This document shows positions 1-5,050 of a stretch of DNA of 5,050 nucleotides, piece by piece. Below the pieces are notes generated by a model. The model searched no databases, was not told where the DNA came from, and saw only the letters and a list, made by a program, of their open reading frames with translations. Source of the stretch: CAIVSN01 sp043778375 (GTDB lineage: Bacteria; Patescibacteriota; Gracilibacteria; BD1-5; UBA2023); contig JAYWGH010000050.1 in the NCBI GenBank assembly GCA_043778375.1, positions 1 to 5,050 of the forward strand, in the 5' to 3' direction. The position numbers were made by a program, and so were the translations under genes. The stretch's first letter is position 1. Each line of letters opens with the position of its first letter.

Positions 1-740
1 ATACTAGTGCTGGAGGACCTGAGAGTCTCTCATCCACCTGAGTACTCGCAAGAGTAATCACTCCTGCGAGTACGGTGGTGGCTGGGGGAGCTGGAGGAGG
101 TGTATCTTTATCTAATTGTAACTTAATAAGTAACAGCGAGGGGATGAATTGAGACATATCAGAATGTTTAGATAACCGAACATATACACATCCTGCGTCC
201 GTAATTACTGCAAATGGGTGAAATCCAAATTTCTTTGATAGAAAATACAATATTATAAAGATATCAGGAAAATGGCTTATGAATGATAATTCAAAATATC
301 CTGGATCTATTTGAGCTTTTAGCTCAGTGTGATACTCGTGAAATGATACCTACATTTGTCCACCAAATTCTTGAAGCCAGGCCTGATGTGAAACTATTGG
401 TAAAAATGGTTATCTCTATTGATTCAATCTAGCTACTAATGCATGTCCAACATGATGGGGACTAGTTCCATCAGCTATAATTGCTTCACTCAATGACAAT
501 TGATCTGGGACCTCAAGTTCAATTATCTTAAGCGGTAAGTGGAGTCCTTGAGATTCGGTGTTTACAAACTTTAACCAGTCTTCATACAACTGGATTAGTC
601 AGTCAAGTGCAACTTCATGGACATGGTGGTGAGAAAGTATTACAAATTACTTTACTCAGAATGCCTCAACAAAAAACTTCACTTTAACTACTAACTATTC
701 TCATCCCTATGCCTTCGCAGTGAGATGCATGAAACTATAG
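1..740 (+). CDS. FISUMP-domain surface protein, C-terminal part (5' end outside window; needs UGA=Gly)
   Basis: The frame whose first full codon is at position 3 stays open to a TAG at 738-740 only if TGA is read as Gly, giving 245 visible residues with 13 TGA codons (39, 150, 219, 312, 330, 339, 372, 384, 420, 453, 501, 549, 630). A Thr/Ala/Gly-rich linker (about residues 15-35) leads into a domain resembling the Fibrobacter succinogenes major paralogous (FISUMP) domain: GKWLMNDN (like WMAENL), CETIGKNGYLYG, then NACPTGWGLVPS (residues 146-157, like CPxGWxLPS), a Trp/Ser-rich stretch, and the typical end YAFAVRCMKL. Six cysteines (39, 55, 119, 129, 148, 242) suggest disulfides and export. 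FISUMP proteins are usually cell-surface proteins of unknown detailed role, and in CPR bacteria often follow a prepilin-type N-terminus; that part is not visible. Base composition is more A+T-rich than the operon downstream. The family call rests on motif recall, not a search. Confidence 0.85.
42..73. repeat. Nested perfect inverted repeat (hairpin) inside the FISUMP gene
   Basis: Arms GTACTCGCA (42-50) and TGCGAGTAC (65-73) are exact reverse complements. Inside them GAGT (52-55) pairs with ACTC (60-63) around the loop AATC. The result is a 9+4 bp stem with one A-C mismatch (51/64). It lies in the low-complexity linker just before the FISUMP-like domain. No T-run follows, so it is not a standard terminator. 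Function unknown. Confidence 0.6.
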
Positions 741-750
741 TTAAAAACTC

Positions 751-778
751 TTGCCATCCCCTCTACTCCCCATATACT
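751..778 (+). promoter_or_regulatory. Candidate sigma70-type promoter for the nusA operon
   Basis: TTGCCA (751-756) and TATACT (773-778) each match the -35 and -10 consensus at 5 of 6 bases, with a 16 bp spacer. Transcription would start near 785, leaving a leader of about 60 nt before nusA. It begins just after the stop of the upstream gene, in the only gap large enough for a promoter. Consensus match only; sigma specificity in this lineage is assumed. Confidence 0.5.
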
Positions 779-788
779 ACTCCTGTTG

Positions 789-820
789 AAAAAGAATTTG
801 GCTCGCACAAGTTCTTTTTT
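789..820 (+). terminator. Intrinsic terminator of the FISUMP gene, or nusA leader attenuator
   Basis: GAATTTG (794-800) pairs with CAAGTTC (808-814), including one G-T wobble, around the 7 nt loop GCTCGCA. Six T follow (815-820), and five A (789-793) before the stem can pair with them to extend it to 12 bp. It lies 48 nt after the FISUMP stop and 27 nt before the nusA start. If the promoter at 751-778 is used, this hairpin sits at the very 5' end of the nusA mRNA and could attenuate the operon. Confidence 0.65.
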
Positions 821-847
821 GTTAGAAAAACCTTTACTTTCCCCACC

Positions 848-1927
848 ATGATAGACCTCAAGCGCATAGAAGCCGCCATCCTCCAGATAGGCGCCGAGAA
901 AAAGATTTCTCGAGAAAAACTCATCGACATCATCGAGGCTGCAATCAAAACTGCCTACAAAAAAGACTACGGATCTAAAGATTCTGAGGTCAATGTAAAG
1001 CTCGACTTTGCCGCAAACACGATCGAGCTCGGTATCGACAAAACCGTTGTTGAGGTAGTTGAGGATCCTGAGACGCAGATCGCTCTCGCTGACCTCGGAG
1101 AGGACGGTGGAGGATTTGAGATCGGAGATGTGATCGAGATTGATGTGACGGAGGAGTTCATCGAGTCTGACGGATTTGGACGAATTGCCTCACAAGCAGC
1201 CCGTCAAGTCATCATTCAAAAGATTCAAGAGACTGAAAAAGAAAAAATCTACAACCTCTTTCGAGACAAGGAGGGTGAGCTCGTGTCACTTCGCATTGAA
1301 ATGGTCGAGAAAAATCGCGTAGTATTTGACTACAACGGCAATCAAGTCGTCCTCCCAAAATCTGAGCAAACGAGCAAAGACGCCTACATCGCTGGAGCTC
1401 GCATGTACCTCTACGTCGCAAAGGTAGAAGCAGACGGCATCATGGGTCCTCGCGTCACCCTGACCCGCAAGGACAAGGATCTCGTGAGTAAACTCTTTGA
1501 GATGAACGTACCAGAGCTCGAGGACGGCACAGTCGAAATCGTCTCTCTCACTCGAGTACCAGGAGTCAAGACCAAGCTCGTAGTAGCAACTGAGTACGAC
1601 GAGGTAGACCCAGCAGGATCACTTATCGGACCAAAGGGGGTTCGAGTACGAGCGGTAGTAGACGAGCTCTTTGGAGAGAAAATCGATATCATCAACTATA
1701 CTCCTGACATGCGAGACCTTGCAAAGGCGGCACTCGTCCCAGGTGAAGTACAGTCTATTAGTATTAACGAGGAGGAAAAACTCATCACTGCATATGTCAC
1801 AGCTGAGGAAAAACCAAAAATCCTCGGAAAGGGTGGGGTCAACATCAATCTCGCCTCTGACCTCCTCGGATACAAAATCCTCCTCGAAACAGTGGAGTCT
1901 CCCGCTGGATCAGCTCAAGCCCTCTAA
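848..1927 (+). CDS. nusA: Transcription termination/antitermination factor NusA
   Basis: NusA binds RNA polymerase and nascent RNA and modulates pausing, intrinsic termination and antitermination. The 359-residue protein shows the standard order: an N-terminal polymerase-binding domain (about 1-130, ending in the signature FGRIASQAARQVIIQKI at 110-126), an S1 domain (about 143-208, ending GPRVTLTRKD), KH1 (about 235-288, VPGVKTK then IGPKG at 260-264, then GEKIDII) and KH2 (about 300-348, ILGKGGVNINLA at 326-337). Length matches NusA proteins without C-terminal acidic repeats, such as the Bacillus type. The start at 848 (MIDLKRIEAA) fits the family; the ATG at 725 would overlap the upstream gene and add 41 unrelated residues spanning the promoter and terminator. 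No Shine-Dalgarno is visible (CCCCACC precedes the ATG). It has no TGA codon, ends in TAA, and is first in the operon, 9 nt before rplI. Confidence 0.97.
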   Translation: MIDLKRIEAAILQIGAEKKISREKLIDIIEAAIKTAYKKDYGSKDSEVNVKLDFAANTIELGIDKTVVEVVEDPETQIALADLGEDGGGFEIGDVIEIDVTEEFIESDGFGRIASQAARQVIIQKIQETEKEKIYNLFRDKEGELVSLRIEMVEKNRVVFDYNGNQVVLPKSEQTSKDAYIAGARMYLYVAKVEADGIMGPRVTLTRKDKDLVSKLFEMNVPELEDGTVEIVSLTRVPGVKTKLVVATEYDEVDPAGSLIGPKGVRVRAVVDELFGEKIDIINYTPDMRDLAKAALVPGEVQSISINEEEKLITAYVTAEEKPKILGKGGVNINLASDLLGYKILLETVESPAGSAQAL

Positions 1928-1936
1928 TCTGACGAT

Positions 1937-2404
1937 ATGGCAGCAGATAAACTCAAGGTAAAACTCACCAAGCGCATCGCCGGTATCGGGCTCGAAGGAG
2001 CTATCGTAGAGGTGAGCCACGCCCAAGCTAAAAACTATCTCATCCCCAAGGGATTTGCGGTGATGGCATCTGACACTCTCATCGAGCTCGAGGCCACCAA
2101 AAAGAAAAAACAAGCTGAAGCTCGTATTCGCAACCTCGAAGAGCGAGGAGAAGTTGCAAAAATACTCCATACGAAAGAGATCCAAATCTCCATGCGAGGT
2201 AAAGGAGAGAGTATATTTGGTGGAATTGGTGAGCACGAGATCATTGTTGCTGTCAAAAAAGTCTACGGGATCGAACTCGAGAAAAAAAATATCCTCCTCC
2301 CAAATGGCTCTCATATCAAAAAAATAGGTTCCACCGATATAAAAATACACATCAGTGAAGATACCTACATCCGCATGGCAGTGGTAGTATCAGTAATCGC
2401 CTAA
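1937..2404 (+). CDS. rplI: 50S ribosomal protein bL9
   Basis: bL9 binds 23S rRNA near the L1 stalk and reaches across the ribosome, limiting mRNA slippage. The 155-residue protein has the N-terminal rRNA-binding domain (about 6-50: IAGIGLEGAIVEVSHAQAKN then YLIPKGFAV), a charged linker helix (about 52-80, rich in Lys, Glu and Arg) and the C-terminal domain (GKGESIFGGIGEHEI at 88-102, then IELEKKNILL and a terminal beta strand IRMAVVVSVIA). Length is normal; the start adds about five residues (MAADK) before the usual Met-Lys-Val beginning. There is no TGA codon and no clear Shine-Dalgarno. It sits 9 nt after nusA and 2 nt before ruvX, so it is probably cotranscribed. Some CPR lineages are reported to lack bL9; this genome keeps it. 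Confidence 0.96.
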   Translation: MAADKLKVKLTKRIAGIGLEGAIVEVSHAQAKNYLIPKGFAVMASDTLIELEATKKKKQAEARIRNLEERGEVAKILHTKEIQISMRGKGESIFGGIGEHEIIVAVKKVYGIELEKKNILLPNGSHIKKIGSTDIKIHISEDTYIRMAVVVSVIA

Positions 2405-2406
2405 AA

Positions 2407-2802
2407 GTGGCAGCTCTCGGGATCGATCATGGTACTCGCAGATGTGGGATTGCGATCGAGATCGCGGGTATCGCTCTCCCTCGCGCGGTCGTCCCGACCG
2501 CGCTCGTGCTCCACGAGGTCAGCGCACTCATTGAAAAATACTCAGTCACAACGATAGTCGTGGGTATCTCCCCTCACATGAGTGGTCACTCGAGTCGCCA
2601 GTCAGGGATTCAAGAGTCATTTACTACCCTCATCGCTCGCGAATTCCCTCAGTGTCAGATTGTCCTCCAAAATGAGGCTTTCTCCTCCAAACAAGCTCGC
2701 TACGAGCTCGAAGCTGCTGGACTCGATAGTACGGGTGATATAGACGATCAAGCTGCTGCTATCATCCTCCAAGACTATCTCAACTCCCAAGACTCAAAAT
2801 AA
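2407..2802 (+). CDS. ruvX: RuvX/YqgF family: Holliday-junction-resolvase-like nuclease, 16S rRNA processing
   Basis: YqgF/RuvX has an RNase H-like fold. It is linked to maturation of the 16S rRNA 5' end and was proposed as an alternative Holliday-junction resolvase. The 131-residue protein opens ALGIDHGTRRCGIA (3-16), matching the family LGIDPGTKRIGVA with Pro8 replaced by His. The expected acidic triad is present: Asp7, Glu90 (in LQNEAFSSKQA, like VDERLTT) and Asp113 (in DIDDQAAAIILQDYL, like the family C-terminal helix). VVGISPHMSG is in place of the usual VVGLP segment. Length is typical. The start is GTG at 2407, 2 nt after the rplI stop and directly before the conserved N-terminus; no in-frame ATG lies near it. 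Translation is probably coupled to rplI. It ends in TAA and has no TGA codon. DNA versus RNA substrate cannot be told from sequence. Confidence 0.93.
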   Translation: MAALGIDHGTRRCGIAIEIAGIALPRAVVPTALVLHEVSALIEKYSVTTIVVGISPHMSGHSSRQSGIQESFTTLIAREFPQCQIVLQNEAFSSKQARYELEAAGLDSTGDIDDQAAAIILQDYLNSQDSK

Positions 2803-2809
2803 TACAACT

Positions 2810-3484
2810 ATGCACATAGGATTCGTCATGGACGGCAACCGACGCTGGGCAACTGCCCGCAATATGGCAAAACATCTCGGCCACCATCAAGGGGCTGAGG
2901 TTGCGAGAGATATGGTGCGCGCTTGTGTCGAGAGAGATATATCGGTGATGAGCCTTTGGGCACTCGCTAAAAAAAATATCCTTGAGCGTACTCCTACAGA
3001 GCTCGCGCACCTTTTTAAGCTCCTTGAAGATTGGGTAGTGACTATTCGTACGACTTGCAGCGAGGAAGGATTGAGGTTTTCGACGGTAGGAGATTTAGAT
3101 CTCCTCCCCGCATCTCTCGCGGATACCCTGCGAGATCTCACACAGAGTACATCTAGAGCTACTGGTACTCGTCTCATCCTCGCAATCGGCTATGGTGGTC
3201 AAGACGAGATCGTACGAGCAACTAAGCGGATTATCGCCGAGTGAATTGATCCAAGTACACTCACAGAGTCGAGCTTTGCTACCTACCTCGATACAGGTGA
3301 CATCCCCCCTCCTGATCTCATCATCCGCACTGGGGGCGACATGCGCCACTCAGGATATTTCCTCTTTCAGGCAGAGTACAGTGAGTACTACTTCACAAAA
3401 ACACTCTGGCCTAACTTTGGCGTAGAGGAGCTTGACCTCGCACTCGAGGGATTTGGACATACACAGCGCAATTTTGGTAAATAA
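2810..3484 (+). CDS. uppS: Isoprenyl transferase (undecaprenyl diphosphate synthase), with one UGA=Gly codon
   Basis: This cis-prenyltransferase extends farnesyl diphosphate with isopentenyl diphosphate to make the polyprenyl carrier for peptidoglycan and glycan assembly, acting at the inner face of the membrane. Residues 1-14 carry MHIGFVMDGNRRWA with the catalytic Asp8. Then come GHHQGAE (24-30), SLWALAKKN (48-56, like LYAFSTEN), AIGYGGQDEIVRA (125-137), and the substrate-binding block RTGGDMRHSGYFLF (173-186) followed by YSEYYF (190-195) and LWPNF. TGA at 3242-3244 (residue 145) splits it under the standard code: the first half lacks the RTGGD block, and the rest continues in the same frame to TAA at 3482. 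Read as Gly, the protein is 224 residues, a little short of the usual 240-260 because it starts directly at the active-site strand. Start is 7 nt after ruvX. Confidence 0.96.
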
Positions 3485-3487
3485 ATC

Positions 3488-3943
3488 ATGACCCAGTCTC
3501 AGACCGCACTCACCAATAAAAAAGCCCTCTTTGACTACGAGATCATTGAGTCTTTTGAGGCGGGGATCGAGCTCACGGGGGCTGAGGTAAAAAGCGTCCG
3601 AGCAGGGTCAGTCGGACTTAAAGGAGCACATGTAACTCTGGGCTCTGGTCGCCCCATAGTCATGGGGCTCCACATCACCCCCTACAAGTGAGCGGTGAGT
3701 GAGGTCACTAATCCTCTGCGTGATCGCGCACTCTTCCTCCACAAGAAAACTATTTTTGCACTCGCCGCCAAAATCCGCGAAAAAGGGATTACCCTCATCC
3801 CCACAGATATCTACTTCAAAGGGACACTCGTCAAAGTCCGGGTCGCACTCGCCAGGGGACGCACCAAGTATGACAAACGCTCTGTTCTCAAGGACCGAAC
3901 GCTTGAGAAAGAAGCCCGAAAAGCCCTTCAAATACGATTGTAG
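3488..3943 (+). CDS. smpB: SsrA-binding protein SmpB, with one UGA=Gly codon
   Basis: SmpB binds tmRNA (SsrA), delivers it to ribosomes stalled without a stop codon, and mimics the missing anticodon arm during trans-translation. The 151-residue product matches family length. It has the OB-fold start NKKALFDYEIIESFEAGIEL (10-29), TGAEVKSVRAG (30-40), the NPLRDRALFLHKK block (75-87), TDIYFKGTLVKVRVALARG, and the basic C-terminal tail KYDKRSVLKDRTLEKEARK. TGA at 3689-3691 (residue 68, just after HITPYK) interrupts it under the standard code; read as Gly the two parts join in one frame with no missing segment. The start lies 3 nt after uppS and the TAG stop is 1 nt before the next ATG. No Shine-Dalgarno is visible (AAATAAATC precedes the start). 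The ssrA gene is not in this window. Confidence 0.96.
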
Positions 3944-3944
3944 T

Positions 3945-5050
3945 ATGGCATTTCTCGACTTCATCCACTCCATAGACTCTACCTTCTTTGATCCTACCAG
4001 TACTCTCCCGCCTGGGACAGCTCGTCCGACTGGGACGATCGAGGATTTTACAGCGAGCCTCTTTAAACCCCTTCGTAAAACCCTCAGGCTCAACTACAAC
4101 CAAGTTGACCCAGTCGAGTTTATGACGCGCAAGACTCAGGATGGCTGGATATTTACTCCGACCCCCAATCCTCGCGCCTTCCGCATCGACCGCAAGGATA
4201 CCTCTACCGCGCTTGGATCCACCGCCGAACACCTCCAAGGTGACTTCTACATCCAGGAGCTCTCCGCCTCTATGGCAGTGCATATCCTCACTGACTGAGC
4301 AACTGTACGAAAGCCACTCCTCATCCTCGAAATGGCAGCAAGTCCAGGAGGCAAGACAACTCAGCTTGCTGAGCATTTCCCGGAAAGCTTCATCGTTGCC
4401 AATGAGTTTACCAAGGATCGCATGAACGCGCTCCTCGATAATATTGAGCGGATGAATATGCTCAATATTTGAGTATCGGGTCTCAACGGAGTACAATTTG
4501 CGTCGCTCCCAGAGACTTTTGACCGAGTCCTCCTCGACGCTCCATGCTCGGGAGAGGGCATAGGATTTAAGGCGGAGGAGAGCCTTCGCTACTGGAACAT
4601 CAAAAATGTACACAAGATCGCTCGACTTCAGTCCAAGCTCCTGATTGCAGGACTGGTAACGCTGCGTACTGGCGGAGAGCTTCTCTACTCTACCTGTACG
4701 CTCAATACTTTTGAGAACGAGTGAGTCATAGCAGCGGCTCAGGCAGAGTTTGGGGATGCGATCGAGATCGTCTATCAAAAGCGATTCTGGCCCCATATCG
4801 AGGAGGCTGGAGGATTTTTTGTGACGAAGATCCGCAAGGTACGACCCGTAGAGTTCAAAGCTCCACGAGCGATCCCTGGGAATCCACATATCACTCCCCT
4901 CTCTGCGCGACAGACGGATCGAGTGCAAATAGCTCTATGATACTCCGGGCTCCAGACCTCATCCTATCAGCTCTTTCTCTACAAAAACGAGGTTCGCTAT
5001 CTCGCAACTCTCGCTCCTATCGGCGACCTCCTGAACTCATGGTACTGTCT
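3945..5050 (+). CDS. RsmB/NOP (RsmF-like) rRNA cytosine-C5 methyltransferase, 3' end outside window, four UGA=Gly codons
   Basis: SAM-dependent methyltransferase of the RsmB/RsmF/NSUN family, which makes 5-methylcytosine in rRNA. The 368 visible residues show an N-terminal RNA-binding segment (KTLRLNYNQ at 45-53), GDFYIQELSASM (99-110), SAM motif I LEMAASPGGKTTQLA (128-142), motif IV DAPCSGEG (198-205) with the release-step Cys201, and motif VI LLYSTCTLNTFENEG (246-260) with the nucleophile Cys251. The C-terminal part resembles the RsmF extension (ARQTDRVQIALGYSG). TGA codons at 4296, 4470, 4722 and 4938 are residues 118, 176, 260 and 332; residue 260 is the family's conserved Gly of ENEG. 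Under the standard code the gene falls into fragments. It lacks the N-terminal NusB-like domain of RsmB, so RsmF-like fits better; the target cytosine cannot be assigned. It starts 1 nt after the smpB stop. Confidence 0.93.

Noticed and set aside
2..690. A minus-strand frame in the first 690 bases that reads like protein but is broken by TAA/TAG codons, some next to Gln codons, hinting at a pseudogene or a second recoding (TAA/TAG as Gln).
   Set aside because: The plus-strand frame from position 3 is fully open with TGA=Gly, ends in TAG, and carries recognisable FISUMP motifs. The minus frame is its antisense shadow; its apparent stops are the complements of overlapping plus-strand bases.
725..847. 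N-terminal extension of NusA from the ATG at 725.
   Set aside because: It overlaps the stop of the upstream gene and runs through the promoter-like and hairpin elements; NusA homology begins at the Met at 848.
3242..3244. UGA as selenocysteine, or programmed readthrough, in uppS.
   Set aside because: TGAs occur in four different genes at non-catalytic positions with no SECIS-like hairpin seen, and several align with conserved Gly; genome-wide reassignment explains all of them.
1020..3575. Many copies of GAGCTC and CGAGCTCG that look like a recurring palindromic site.
   Set aside because: They mostly arise from Glu-Leu encoded by the favoured codons GAG-CTC and are in frame with the genes, so codon preference explains them.
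3695..3943. A separate 82-residue gene starting with GTG at 3695.
   Set aside because: It is the C-terminal half of SmpB, joined in the same frame to the N-terminal half through the TGA-Gly codon at 3689-3691.
3699..4298. A longer reading of the methyltransferase frame starting at 3699 inside smpB.
   Set aside because: The extension overlaps smpB, and the additional residues look like out-of-frame smpB. The ATG at 3945, 1 nt after the smpB stop, fits the operon spacing.
3888..4928. A 346-codon minus-strand open frame, second only to nusA in length under the standard code.
   Set aside because: It is antisense to smpB and the RsmF-like gene, which have clear family motifs on the plus strand. 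The antisense product has no recognisable motif and is a by-product of codon bias.

Overview
The window comes from a bacterium that reads UGA as glycine (translation table 25), the code known from Absconditabacteria (SR1) and Gracilibacteria (BD1-5) in the Patescibacteria/CPR. This is read directly from the sequence. UppS, SmpB and an RsmB/NOP-type RNA methyltransferase are each cut by in-frame TGA codons and become full-length and colinear with their families only when TGA is read through. Several of these TGAs fall where the family has Gly, such as the G of ENEG after the catalytic STC of the methyltransferase and the G of the CPTGW motif in the first gene. All six visible gene ends use TAA or TAG. 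Which of the two phyla it is cannot be settled here. The operon is clearly richer in G+C than I would expect for Absconditabacteria, which mildly favours Gracilibacteria.

Layout. Positions 1-740 hold the 3' part of a plus-strand surface-protein gene with a FISUMP-like C-terminal domain. It contains 13 in-frame TGA codons, so a standard-code search shows no gene there. Positions 741-847 are the only real intergenic gap, with a promoter-like TTGCCA/TATACT pair and a hairpin followed by six T. From 848 to the window end is a tight plus-strand operon: nusA, rplI (bL9), ruvX/yqgF, uppS, smpB, and a 3'-truncated RsmF-like rRNA m5C methyltransferase. Gaps between genes are 1-9 nt and none of the starts has an evident Shine-Dalgarno sequence.

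How the genes fit together. The operon is mostly gene-expression machinery: NusA (transcription elongation and termination), bL9 (50S subunit), SmpB (trans-translation rescue of stalled ribosomes), a probable rRNA m5C methyltransferase, and RuvX/YqgF (a resolvase-like nuclease fold linked to rRNA processing). UppS makes the lipid carrier for cell-wall synthesis. The FISUMP protein is a separate unit: more A+T-rich, probably exported, and much heavier in TGA codons.

I see no mobile element, CRISPR array, tRNA or rRNA. The striking feature is the recoding itself and its uneven use between genes, not a new gene system.
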